The translations under genes were made by a program, and so were the position numbers. Below the pieces are notes generated by a model. That model saw nothing but the letters and a program-made list of their open reading frames with translations, did not search any database and was not told where the DNA came from. A DNA stretch of 64,000 bases. Origin: Flavobacterium luteum (GTDB lineage: Bacteria > Bacteroidota > Bacteroidia > Flavobacteriales > Flavobacteriaceae). The stretch covers positions 682,001 to 746,000 of the forward strand of contig NZ_WAEM01000001.1 of assembly GCF_008806775.1 (NCBI RefSeq), read 5' to 3'. How positions within the stretch are numbered: position 1 is the first letter of the stretch; each line of letters opens with the position of its first letter. Shown piece by piece: positions 53,944 to 61,814 of the stretch.

Positions 53944-54303
53944 ATGGGAATAGTAGAAATTATTGGAAGATTAGTTATTGGTGTTTTTATGTTAGTAATA
54001 TTAGCTTACTTGTGGGGATTATTTACAGATTGGTTATCAAAAAGTACAAATAGTAATATTTCATATCATGGAAAAATTGTTTCCCGACCTCATCGACATG
54101 ATGAAAATATGAACGATATATCAGAAGCAAAAGATAAAATTTTACTAAATGCAACTGCGTTAATAAATAGGATTAAATCAATCTCAGATAAAAAAATGAC
54201 AGTTGCTGAAAAAATAAAGGCATTAAAAGATTTGGAAGAGTTAAAAAATGAAAATTTAATTACACATGAAGAATACATAAATTTTAAGTCCAAATTAATG
54301 TAA
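53944..54303 (+). CDS. Cassette-borne SHOCT-like membrane protein
   Basis: 119 aa. One N-terminal transmembrane segment (5-28) and a C-terminal SHOCT-like helical hairpin (IKALKDLEELKNENLITHEE YINFK in parts). The SHOCT motif is a short oligomerisation tail in many membrane proteins. Shares its cassette with the 54318 gene. Confidence 0.65.
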   Translation: MGIVEIIGRLVIGVFMLVILAYLWGLFTDWLSKSTNSNISYHGKIVSRPHRHDENMNDISEAKDKILLNATALINRIKSISDKKMTVAEKIKALKDLEELKNENLITHEEYINFKSKLM

Positions 54304-54317
54304 AATTAAGATTATAA

Positions 54318-54569
54318 GTGAAACTAAATATTCTAAACTCAGTCAATAACGAAACATTTACTGCGAATGCAATTGTTACAGAAGTTTCAAATGTTAAGGT
54401 CTATTCAATAATGTTTGAAGATGAACGGATGGCAAAAAGATTTGGTGCAATCGAAATATCAAAAGACACTGACTATTGGAGAGTTCCTTCAAACAAAGAC
54501 CGAGATATTATTTCAATTAGTTTTAAACTTATTGATGCAATAATGAAAATTGAATTTGAGAGTGAGTGA
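54318..54569 (+). CDS. Small cassette-borne protein
   Basis: 83 aa starting at a GTG codon, 14 bp after the SHOCT-like gene. No family recognised; the middle reads MFEDERMAKRFGAIEIS. Second gene of the GTTAGCGAT ... ATCGCTAAC cassette. Confidence 0.55.
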   Translation: MKLNILNSVNNETFTANAIVTEVSNVKVYSIMFEDERMAKRFGAIEISKDTDYWRVPSNKDRDIISISFKLIDAIMKIEFESE

Positions 54570-54608
54570 AGCACTTTACAATTAAAGACACTCCAAATAG
54601 TTGGCACA

Positions 54609-54743
54609 ATCGCTAACACTTGCTAAAACTTATGGCTAGTATTTCGGTAAATTGTTCGTTTACTTTTCATAACTTCGCTTGGGCGGTTATGGAAAAAAAG
54701 CTTTCCATAAGCCGCCACAAGCTCTAGCAAGGAAACGTTAGTG
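54609..54743 (+). repeat. attC-like site 11
   Basis: R'' ATCGCTAAC at 54609-54617; R' GTTAGTG at 54737. Near-identical to sites 5, 7 and 12. Confidence 0.88.
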
Positions 54744-54789
54744 GCAAGCGGCTCGCGAAAATAAATAACACGTGTTATTAGATAAACAT

Positions 54790-54820
54790 TTGCACGTAAC
54801 TAATTATTTCTTTATATTTG
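54790..54820 (+). promoter_or_regulatory. Promoter inside the toxin-antitoxin cassette
   Basis: TTG at 54790-54792, a 20-bp spacer, then TATATTTG at 54813-54820, a full fit to the Bacteroidota sigma consensus. It drives the antitoxin-toxin pair 27 bp downstream, so expression need not depend on an upstream array promoter. Confidence 0.65.
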
Positions 54821-54846
54821 CTTCATAATATTTAAATTTAAATATC

Positions 54847-55095
54847 ATGAACACGAAGTTAACATTGACAATTGAGCAAACAGTTATTGAGAAAGCAAAA
54901 AAATATGCAAAAGATAAAGAGCGTAGTTTGTCAAACTTAATAGAGAATTATTTAAAGGCGCTTACGAACGAAAGTGATTCAAATGAAATTGAATTAACTC
55001 CTATTGTAAAATCTTTAAAAGGTTCTTTTACTGCTCCAAAAAACTTTGATTATAAAAAAGAATTAACTAATCGTTTGTCTGAAAAATATTTATAA
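54847..55095 (+). CDS. DUF6364-type ribbon-helix-helix antitoxin
   Basis: 82 aa. N-terminal RHH: TKLTLTIEQTVIEKAKKYAK, then KERSLSNLIENYLKALT, typical of DUF6364 antitoxins paired with PIN toxins. The acidic C-terminal region likely blocks the toxin. It is 3 bp upstream of the PIN-domain gene. Confidence 0.85.
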   Translation: MNTKLTLTIEQTVIEKAKKYAKDKERSLSNLIENYLKALTNESDSNEIELTPIVKSLKGSFTAPKNFDYKKELTNRLSEKYL

Positions 55096-55098
55096 TCA

Positions 55099-55524
55099 AT
55101 GACACGAATATTAATCGATACAGATGTAATCCTTGACTTCTTTTTTGACAGACAACCTTTTGCGGAAACCGCTTCGAAAATTTTTTCTCTATGTGAATCA
55201 AAGGAAATAAAAGGCTTTGTAACGCCAGTAATTATAAGCAATGTTTACTACTTACTTCGACAAACTGCTAAGCATGAAAAAGTAGTTGAAAAATTAAAAT
55301 TGTTAGTTTCAATTACTGAAATTTTAGTAATGGACAAAGATGTTATAGTGCAAGCTTTGAACTCAGATTTTAAAGATTTTGAAGATGCATTACAAAATTA
55401 TTCAGCAGAGTTAGATAAAGAAATTGATCTGATAATAACTAGAAACATAAAAGATTTTAAAAATAGTAAATTGGCTGTGATGACACCAGACAATTATATG
55501 AAAATCAAAAGTGCCAGCCACTAA
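55099..55524 (+). CDS. vapC: PIN-domain toxin (VapC-like)
   Basis: 141 aa. PIN-fold acidic residues are in RILIDTDVILDFFFDRQPF (N-terminal Asp), DFEDALQNYSAE and DLIITRNIKDF. VapC toxins are RNases that cut tRNA or rRNA. The stop codon (TAA, 55522-55524) lies within the attC R'' sequence GCCACTAAC, so gene and recombination site overlap. Confidence 0.88.
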   Translation: MTRILIDTDVILDFFFDRQPFAETASKIFSLCESKEIKGFVTPVIISNVYYLLRQTAKHEKVVEKLKLLVSITEILVMDKDVIVQALNSDFKDFEDALQNYSAELDKEIDLIITRNIKDFKNSKLAVMTPDNYMKIKSASH

Positions 55525-55651
55525 CACTTGCTAAAACTTATGGCTAGTTTTGCGGCAAATTGTTCGTTTACTTTTCATAACTTCGCTTGGTCGGTTATGG
55601 AAAAAAAGCTTTCCATAAGCCGCCACAAGCTCTAGCAAGGAAACGTTAGCA
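55517..55651 (+). repeat. attC-like site 12
   Basis: R'' GCCACTAAC at 55517-55525, overlapping the toxin stop; R' GTTAGCA at 55645. Near-identical to sites 5, 7 and 11. Confidence 0.88.
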
Positions 55652-55710
55652 GTCATGAGCCGTTGCGAAAAAAAAAACGCTAAATAATTTCCCGTTTTGG
55701 GAACTTTTAT

Positions 55711-55718
55711 TATCTTTG
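55711..55718 (+). promoter_or_regulatory. -7 box in front of higB
   Basis: TATCTTTG (TAnnTTTG) 17 bp before the higB start. No -33 element at consensus spacing. Confidence 0.45.
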
Positions 55719-55735
55719 TAAAAAAATAGAAACGT

Positions 55736-56029
55736 TTGAGAGTAATTGCAAAAAAAATATTGAGAGATTTTTGGGAATCCCATGCAGATTGTGAACAACA
55801 ATTAAAGGCTTGGTTTCAAGAGGCAAGTAAAGCTGAATGGAAAAATCCAAATGAGATAAAGCAAGAATATCCAAGCGCAAGTATTTTGAATGATAATCGA
55901 GTTGTTTTCAACATAAAAGGCAACAACTATAGATTGATAGTCAAAATAAATTATGATTATCAAATGATTTGGATTCGTTTTATTGGGACACATTCAGAGT
56001 ATGACAAAATTAACGCTAACGAAATTTAA
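55736..56029 (+). CDS. higB: HigB-family mRNA interferase toxin
   Basis: 97 aa from a TTG at 55736. RelE-fold HigB: FWESHADCEQQLKAWFQEA, DNRVVFNIKGNNYRLIVKIN in parts, WIRFIGTHSEYDKI. It cleaves mRNA on the ribosome. Toxin-first order with higA 5 bp later, as usual for hig systems. Confidence 0.9.
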   Translation: MRVIAKKILRDFWESHADCEQQLKAWFQEASKAEWKNPNEIKQEYPSASILNDNRVVFNIKGNNYRLIVKINYDYQMIWIRFIGTHSEYDKINANEI

Positions 56030-56034
56030 TAGCT

Positions 56035-56394
56035 ATGGAAATTAAACCTATAAAAACAGTTAAAGATTATAATCAAGCACTTGAAAGACTTGAAATGATT
56101 TTTGACGCAAAAAATGGCACATCAGAAGGAGATGAACTTGAAGTACTTGGGATTTTGATTGACCAATACGAAATTGAGCACTTCCCTATTGGTTTGCCAG
56201 ACCCAATAGAAGCGATTAAATTCAGAATGGAACAGATGGGCTATAACCAAAATGATTTAGCAAACATTGTAGGTCTAAAAAGCCGTGCAAGCGAAATTCT
56301 AAATCGTAAAAGAAAACTATCTCTTGAAATGATTAGAAAATTACACAAAGTTCTACATATTCCAACTGATGTTCTAATTCAAACTTATCTATAA
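56035..56394 (+). CDS. higA: HigA-family XRE antitoxin
   Basis: 119 aa. N-terminal acidic region, then an XRE helix-turn-helix (AIKFRMEQMGYNQNDLANIV, GLKSRASEILNRKRKLSLEM). Neutralises HigB and represses the operon in known systems. Ends 5 bp before the attC R''. Confidence 0.9.
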   Translation: MEIKPIKTVKDYNQALERLEMIFDAKNGTSEGDELEVLGILIDQYEIEHFPIGLPDPIEAIKFRMEQMGYNQNDLANIVGLKSRASEILNRKRKLSLEMIRKLHKVLHIPTDVLIQTYL

Positions 56395-56399
56395 TCACG

Positions 56400-56533
56400 A
56401 CTGCTAACACACGCTACAAGCAATTTGGGGATTTGGCTTAATGGAAAAATTGGTTTGTATTTGAAAGATCTGGCAAATCCGAATAATGGGCTTAATTTAG
56501 TCCCAAACTGCTTGTAGTGCGGGAACGTTATGA
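56400..56533 (+). repeat. attC-like site 13
   Basis: R'' ACTGCTAAC at 56400-56408; R' GTTATGA at 56527. Arms ACACGCTACAAGCAATTTGG and CAAACTGCTTGTAGTGCGGG; a sequence type of its own. Confidence 0.85.
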
Positions 56534-56582
56534 TCTATTTGGAAATCCCGAACTAAATTTCGACCTTTACAAAAAAGAAATC

Positions 56583-56816
56583 ATGAATGCACTAGAAAAT
56601 ATAAAAAACAGTTTAATAGACAGAATATTGGCTACACGAAATGAGCAATTATTGGAAGCTATTAAAAGTATATTTGACTCAACTCAATCAGAAGAGATAA
56701 TTTCTCTTTCAACTGAACAAATTGAAATGTTATCTATGAGTGAGAAAGATATAGAAGAAGGAAAATTGGTTTCAGAATCTGAATTAAGCAAAAGAGATTC
56801 TAAATGGCTCAGTTAA
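56583..56816 (+). CDS. Small antitoxin-like protein
   Basis: 77 aa from the ATG at 56583. Helical, like antitoxins of ParD/YafN-related pairs: LIDRILATRNEQLLEAIKSI, SEEIISLSTEQIEMLSMSEKDIEEG in parts. It overlaps the disrupted toxin gene by 13 bp. The frame upstream to 56517 crosses the attC and is not used. Confidence 0.75.
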   Translation: MNALENIKNSLIDRILATRNEQLLEAIKSIFDSTQSEEIISLSTEQIEMLSMSEKDIEEGKLVSESELSKRDSKWLS

Positions 56817-57112
56817 CAATACATTGGACCGAAACTGCAATTAGACAACGTAATTATATTTTTGAATATTGGATTGAAAGAAATTAAAGCACAACTTTCG
56901 CAAGAAAGCTGAACGAAAAAATAAAAGAAAGAACTAATCTTTTAAAACAAAATCCTGATTTAGGCAAAAAGACAGATTTTAAAAATACAAGAGCAGTTTC
57001 TCTCGGACATTACAGTATTCTTTATCAAAAAAGTAATTTAAAAATTATAGTTACTGGTTTTTGGGATAATAGACAAGAACCAGAAAAGTTATTAAAATTT
57101 CTAAAGAAGTAA
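56804..57112 (+). pseudogene. RelE/ParE-family toxin with premature stop
   Basis: 103 codons in one frame (LTIHWTETAIRQRNYIFEYW, ARKLNEKIKERTNLLKQNPD, YQKSNLKIIVTGFWDNRQEP) but with TAA at codon 28 (56885-56887), after EYWIERN. The frame continues cleanly to 57112, so a single base change would restore it (AAA or CAA to TAA). The antitoxin gene is intact, so losing the toxin would be tolerated. Confidence 0.85.
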
Positions 57113-57123
57113 ATAATCAAACG

Positions 57124-57259
57124 GGTCATAACAGCTGACAAACGCAATCGCTGGTTTTCGGTGAATTGTGATTTTAATTTCCTATTTTCGTTTTTCCTAA
57201 AATAGAAAAAACTCAGTTCCGTAGCCGCCACCTTCGCCAAGCCCGAAAACGTTAGTGTA
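57124..57259 (+). repeat. attC-like site 14
   Basis: R'' GGTCATAAC at 57124-57132; R' GTTAGTG at 57251. Same family as site 1. The cassette opens with GTTATGATC, one mismatch to the closing sequence. Confidence 0.8.
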
Positions 57260-57330
57260 CAATTGGCCCCTGCAAACAGTAGAAACCACCAGAAAACAAA
57301 TGTATTTTTGCATTTAAAATATGAGAAATA

Positions 57331-57789
57331 ATGAGTTATAGATTTAGACCAGCTACATTAAACGATTTACCGGTTTTATTTACATTTGAACAAGGAATTG
57401 TAAATACAGAAAGAGCATTTGATGTTACTCTCAAAGATGGAGAAATTCATTATTATGATTTAGCCAAAATGATAGAAAATGAAAGTGCACGAGTATTGGT
57501 TGTGGAAGCAAATGGAGAAATTGTCGCTTCAGGATTTGTTCAAATATTAGAAGCGGAAGCTTTTAATAAATTCGACAAATACAGTTCGTTTAGGTTTATG
57601 TACGTTAAAGAAACGCATCGAAATAAAGGTTTGAATAAAATGATATTAGACAGATTAATAGAATGGTCAGACTCAAAAAACATAAAAGAGATAAAACTTA
57701 ATGTTTATGATGAGAACATACCAGCTTTGAATGCGTATTTGAAAGCAGGATTTAAAAAAACAATGGTTGAAATGCGCTTATTAAGGTAA
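57331..57789 (+). CDS. GNAT-family N-acetyltransferase
   Basis: 152 aa. GNAT fold: FRPATLNDLPVLFTFE, acetyl-CoA loop motif A RFMYVKETHRNKGLNKMILD (V-x-R/G-x-x-G-like) and LNVYDENIPALNAYLKAGF (motif B). Substrate unknown; cassette-borne GNATs often modify antibiotics or proteins. A -7 box TATTTTTG (57303-57310) is upstream. Confidence 0.88.
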   Translation: MSYRFRPATLNDLPVLFTFEQGIVNTERAFDVTLKDGEIHYYDLAKMIENESARVLVVEANGEIVASGFVQILEAEAFNKFDKYSSFRFMYVKETHRNKGLNKMILDRLIEWSDSKNIKEIKLNVYDENIPALNAYLKAGFKKTMVEMRLLR

Positions 57790-57821
57790 GTGAATTTTTC
57801 AAGAAAACCATATTAAAAACT

Positions 57822-57959
57822 TTCCATAACAGCCGCTGTATCAGTGCTGTTTTATAGTAGCATGACGTTCTCAACTTTTTTCATATCTTTCCTCAGCGAA
57901 AGAACTCAGTTCTTTCGCCGCGCCCTAGCCTAGCGGCGAAACGTGCCGTTGTTAGGCGT
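57822..57959 (+). repeat. attC-like site 15
   Basis: R'' CCATAAC at 57824-57830; R' GTTAGGC at 57951. Arms AGCCGCTGTATCAGTGCTG and CCTAGCGGCGAAACG. The closing bases do not complement the opening of the GNAT cassette, which suggests an exchange at this boundary. Confidence 0.75.
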
Positions 57960-58002
57960 AAGCAAACCAGACCTCGTGTATAAACAATAACAATCTGAAT
58001 AA

Positions 58003-58566
58003 ATGACTGAATTTTTAGAACAGATTAATAAATACAATCAACTTACAAAAGAAGCTGAAAAAGACTTTTTATCTAGGCTCAAAACAAAATCCTTTAAGAA
58101 AGGAGAATTTATAAACAAAGAGGGACAAATCTGTAAACAATTATATTTCATTGAAAAAGGACTTGTGAAACAATATTATCATCACAAAGACAGATTATTT
58201 GTTCTGCGTTTTTTTTCAGAGAATACTATTTTTACAGTATTAGATAGTTTTATAAATCAAATGCCAGCAGATTTTTTAACTGTAGCTTTAGAAGATACAA
58301 ACCTGATTTATATTGATTATGATAATGTGCAGGAATTATCTAAAATTGACCATTCATTTGAAACATTTTTACGTAAAATATTTTCAAATGCTGCATTGTA
58401 TAATTTAAAAAGAATAAAAGAAATGTTTAATAATGATGCAACTGAATTGTATGTAAGCTTTGCGAAAAATAACCCACATTTATTACAAAGAATTAGTTTG
58501 GGCGATATTGCAAGTTATATTGGAATTTCACAGGTAACATTAAGTAGAATAAGAGCCAAAAAATGA
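58003..58566 (+). CDS. Crp/Fnr-family transcription regulator
   Basis: 187 aa. Cyclic-nucleotide-binding domain (FKKGEFINKEGQICKQLYFI, GLVKQYY, ENTIFTVLDSFINQMPADFLT) and a C-terminal HTH with SLGDIASYIGISQVTLSRIR. It may control the membrane protein 77 bp downstream. The ligand pocket is not cAMP-typical. Confidence 0.87.
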   Translation: MTEFLEQINKYNQLTKEAEKDFLSRLKTKSFKKGEFINKEGQICKQLYFIEKGLVKQYYHHKDRLFVLRFFSENTIFTVLDSFINQMPADFLTVALEDTNLIYIDYDNVQELSKIDHSFETFLRKIFSNAALYNLKRIKEMFNNDATELYVSFAKNNPHLLQRISLGDIASYIGISQVTLSRIRAKK

Positions 58567-58643
58567 TTTTTTAACATAGGTAAAAAAAGATTCAATTTCT
58601 TTGTTTCAATTTTGCATCATTATTAATTTAAAAATTTAAAAAA

Positions 58644-59150
58644 ATGGATGACAACAAAATTGAAAGTCAAAACAGACTTAACACAGCAGTTAAAATTGGG
58701 TCAATAGCTTATGTAATTTGGGGAATACTGCATATTTACGTAGGGTATATTGGTGTAAGCCAATTTATAGCTGACCCAAACAGAGGTTTATGGAGTGCAT
58801 TGCTTGGTGGAGACAAAATGCCAGTTGATAAATTTCAATTTGCCACTGACCCGATGACACTAAAAGTTACCGCTAACTTTATTCTAAACTTTTGTTTAGA
58901 TGTAGCAGGCTATGGATTTCTTGGCATTTTATTGGGAATAATGTTATGGAAAAACAGCAAACCTTGGCTAGCCTATTTTATAGGTTTATTCATAATAGGA
59001 TTGGCCGATTTATCATTTTTGTTTTTGCAAGTAATACCAGGACATATTAAAGGAGACTTGGGTACTTATGGTGGTCCTATTTTATGGTTTATTGCAATTA
59101 TTGCCTTGCCATTTGGTTTACCAAAGTTTAAATTGAAAGAATTGTTTTAA
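58644..59150 (+). CDS. Cassette-borne multi-pass membrane protein
   Basis: 168 aa. About four transmembrane segments (SIAYVIWGILHIYVGY, ILNFCLDVAGYGFLGILLGI, WLAYFIGLFIIGLADLSFLFL and WFIAIIALPFGLP). No family recognised. In the same cassette as the Crp/Fnr gene, and probably regulated by it. Confidence 0.7.
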   Translation: MDDNKIESQNRLNTAVKIGSIAYVIWGILHIYVGYIGVSQFIADPNRGLWSALLGGDKMPVDKFQFATDPMTLKVTANFILNFCLDVAGYGFLGILLGIMLWKNSKPWLAYFIGLFIIGLADLSFLFLQVIPGHIKGDLGTYGGPILWFIAIIALPFGLPKFKLKELF

Positions 59151-59174
59151 AATAAAGCGTGACATAGTAAAATT

Positions 59175-59316
59175 GCTTACGCGTAACAGCGGTTTTAAGA
59201 AATTGGGGTTTTTGGACTTTATTTAAAGTTGGTTTTGTATTTGGGAAAATCATCATAATTCGAAATAGTAAAATAGCAAACCCTGTATTGCCTTTTGCCA
59301 TCTATAACCGTTAACC
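59175..59316 (+). repeat. attC-like site 16
   Basis: R'' GCTTACGCGTAAC ending at 59187; R' GTTAACC at 59310. Its closing bases match the opening GTTAGGCGTAAGC of the Crp/Fnr cassette with one mismatch. Divergent arms, so less certain than the others. Confidence 0.6.
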
Positions 59317-59462
59317 TCATAAAAACGGGCAAATTAAATAATGCAACAAATTATGAACTTAAGATTTTTAATCTTATATAAGAACATTTTAAAAGTCTAC
59401 AAATAAATGAGTTATATAAATTCAATCCAACTATAATTTTTGTAATTTAGTACAAAAAAAAC

Positions 59463-61196
59463 ATGAAACTACTTTTTTATATTTATATTGTTTGTTTTTG
59501 TATTCTGTTTTGTTTTTGTAAAAGGCATGCAGACAATAACAATGAGGGTCCTAAAAGTAAACTTGTAACTGCCAACTACAGCTGTAGCACTCCTGAAACA
59601 ACCGATACGTTATGGTATTCCTCGGGAAAGAAAGCGCCAATTTTTAAAGGACTGGATGGCCTACATTTTGCCATTACCACAAAAAATAAAGAAGTCCAAC
59701 ACTATTTTAATCAAGGATTGATGCTTTCTTTTGGGTTTAATCATGCCGAAGCAGCACGTTCGTTTTTTGAAGCAACACGTCAAGACCCCCAATGTGCAAT
59801 GAGTTGGTGGGGTTTTGCCTACGTGCTTGGTCCTAACTATAATGGTGGCATGGAAAAAGATAATTTTGAACGTGCTTTCGATGCAGTACAAAAAGCAAAA
59901 CTGCTTACCAGTTCAAGTACTGAAAGAGAAAAGGATTTAATTGAAGCATTATCACAACGGTATTCCAACGATACTACTGTGGTTCGTGCTGTGTTAGATG
60001 CTGCTTATGCTGTTGCCATGAGAAAGGTTTATAAAAAGTATCCTAATGACGCCACTATAGGTTCACTGTTTGCTGAGTCACTGATGGATATGCACCCTTG
60101 GAATCTCTGGAATAAAGATGGTACTGCACAACCCTGGACACCGGAAATTATGTCGGTACTCGAAAAATGTATTCAACGGGAACCTAAACATGCTGGTGCC
60201 AATCATTTCTATGTGCATGCCACAGAAATGTCACAACACGCAGAGGATGCAGAAGCCAGTGCCAATTTACTGCGCACTTTAGTTCCTGGTTCAGGACATT
60301 TGGTGCACATGCCCGCTCATACTTACATCAGAATTGGTCGTTATCACGATGGCGTTGTAACGAATCAAAAAGCGGTGGCAATTGATAGTTTATATCTTGA
60401 AGCCTGTCATGCGCAAGGTGCTTATCCTCTTGGCTATTATCCTCATAATTATCATTTTATAGCAGCATGCGCCACGATTGCTGGTGAAAGCAAAGCAGCT
60501 CTAGATGGCGCTATTAAAACTGCCAATCACGCTCATAAAAAATTATTTCGAGATCCCGATTGGTCTACATTACAACATTATTATTCCATTCCGTGGTATG
60601 TCGAGGTAAAACTTGGTTTGTGGAAAGATATTCTTCAATCAAAAGCACCCGAAAAAGATTTGAAATATCCAATGGTGGTGTGGCATTATGCTCAAGGAAT
60701 GGCGATGTTGTCTCAAAATAAAGTAGCCGATGCGAAAAAACATCTTGATGCGATGAGAAAAATAATGTTGGACACCAAAATTAAAGATTTAACCATTTGG
60801 GAAGGGAATAGTGTGTTTGATTTGTGTACAATAGCTTCAAAAATACTTGAAGGAGAAATAAATGCAAAGGAAAAAAATTATACTAAAGCCATTGCTCTTT
60901 TAAAGGAAGCGGTTGCAATAGAAGATGCTTTGAACTATAATGAACCTCCAGATTGGTTTTTTTCAGTGCGTCATCATTTGGGTGCTGTATTAATTGATGC
61001 AGGAAAATATAAAGACGCCATAAAAATTTATGAAGAGGATTTAAAGAACTATCCAAAAAATGGTTGGGCATTAAAGGGACTAATGAATGTTTATGAAAAA
61101 CTGGGAGACAAAAATAAATATAATGAAACAAAAAGTCGTTTTGAAACGGCTTGGAAATATGCTGATATTAAAATTTCCTCCTCAAGAATACTATAA
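59463..61196 (+). CDS. TPR-repeat lipoprotein
   Basis: 577 aa. Signal with lipobox (LFCFCK) near residue 20. The body has TPR units (HYFNQGLMLSFGFNHAEAARS, CAMSWWGFAYVLGPNYNGG, HAGANHFYVHATEMSQHAED, NPKNGWALKGL-type tail KNYPKNGWALKGLMNVYEKL). A large family in Bacteroidota and other bacteria, exported, of unknown function. It is bigger and more GC-rich than the cassette genes, and no matching closing site was found after it. Confidence 0.75.
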   Translation: MKLLFYIYIVCFCILFCFCKRHADNNNEGPKSKLVTANYSCSTPETTDTLWYSSGKKAPIFKGLDGLHFAITTKNKEVQHYFNQGLMLSFGFNHAEAARSFFEATRQDPQCAMSWWGFAYVLGPNYNGGMEKDNFERAFDAVQKAKLLTSSSTEREKDLIEALSQRYSNDTTVVRAVLDAAYAVAMRKVYKKYPNDATIGSLFAESLMDMHPWNLWNKDGTAQPWTPEIMSVLEKCIQREPKHAGANHFYVHATEMSQHAEDAEASANLLRTLVPGSGHLVHMPAHTYIRIGRYHDGVVTNQKAVAIDSLYLEACHAQGAYPLGYYPHNYHFIAACATIAGESKAALDGAIKTANHAHKKLFRDPDWSTLQHYYSIPWYVEVKLGLWKDILQSKAPEKDLKYPMVVWHYAQGMAMLSQNKVADAKKHLDAMRKIMLDTKIKDLTIWEGNSVFDLCTIASKILEGEINAKEKNYTKAIALLKEAVAIEDALNYNEPPDWFFSVRHHLGAVLIDAGKYKDAIKIYEEDLKNYPKNGWALKGLMNVYEKLGDKNKYNETKSRFETAWKYADIKISSSRIL

Positions 61197-61511
61197 TAAG
61201 AATATTACCATAATTGGATGAATTATAAACTCAACTGGTATATTAGTTCACTTTCAATAATTTATCAATCAAAGTGGCAAATTGATGGTGTAGGCTATGG
61301 CATCAGTATGTTCACGGAATCAGAAAAACTACCACAAACAAATGTCAAATCTTAGGACTAGTTTTTAAACAAATTGTTCGACTGTTTTTCATAACTTAGT
61401 TTGGTAAAAAATTCTAGTGCGAAAATTAACTACTAGAAATTAACTCTGAAAGATAAAAGAGGGAAGCCGAAAACTTAATAGAGTAGGCACTAAAATTTAA
61501 TATTCAAAATT
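61197..61511. other. Gap with a degenerate attC relic
   Basis: The stretch at 61325-61425 (CTAGTTTTTAAACAAATTGT, TTTTTCATAACTTAGTTTGG) is a decayed copy of the site-5 family. No gene is seen in this 315-bp gap. Confidence 0.55.
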
Positions 61512-61784
61512 ATGCCAAAGTATGTGATTGAAAGAGAAATTCCGGGAGCTGGGGAATTGACTTTAGAACAACTGAAAGGAATTTCAGAGACTTCTTGCGG
61601 AGTGTTGAACAAAATGGGAACACAAATTCAGTGGGTGCATAGCTATGTAACAACTGACAAAATTTATTGTATTTACAATGCACCGAACGAAGAAATGGTT
61701 CGTGAACATGCAAGGCAAGGAGGTTTTCCCGCAAATTCAGTTAGTAAGGTATCAATAATCATAGATCCGACAACTGCGGAATAA
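61512..61784 (+). CDS. DUF4242 family protein (paralogue)
   Basis: 90 aa, very similar to the cassette gene at 31047 (YVIEREIPGAGELTLEQLKG, SCGVLNKMG, QGGFPANSVSKVSIIIDPTT). The 40 bp upstream are also similar (GAGTAGG.A....CTAAAAT). One of the two was probably copied with its cassette. Confidence 0.82.
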   Translation: MPKYVIEREIPGAGELTLEQLKGISETSCGVLNKMGTQIQWVHSYVTTDKIYCIYNAPNEEMVREHARQGGFPANSVSKVSIIIDPTTAE

Positions 61785-61814
61785 TTTGATTAAATGAACT
61801 TTCAGAATAGATAA

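Larger units (their letters stand above)
24704..59316 (+). mobile_element. Integron-like gene cassette array (interrupted by a nested element)
   Basis: Successive units each begin with GTTRRRY and end with its complement RYYYAAC followed by an imperfect palindrome of about 115 nt, the exact logic of attC-bounded cassettes. Examples: GTTAGGTGC opens and GCACCTAAC closes the EcoRI cassette; GTTAGCGGT opens and ACCGCTAAC closes the next membrane-protein cassette. At least 15 sites are present, all cassette genes are on the + strand, and site sequences fall into families. No IntI is seen in the window. A 20.4 kb element sits inside the ninth site. Confidence 0.85.

Noticed and set aside
24861..59316. 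CRISPR array
   Set aside because: Repeated units are 125-140 bp, palindromic and 300-2000 bp apart with genes between them; no cas genes are seen.
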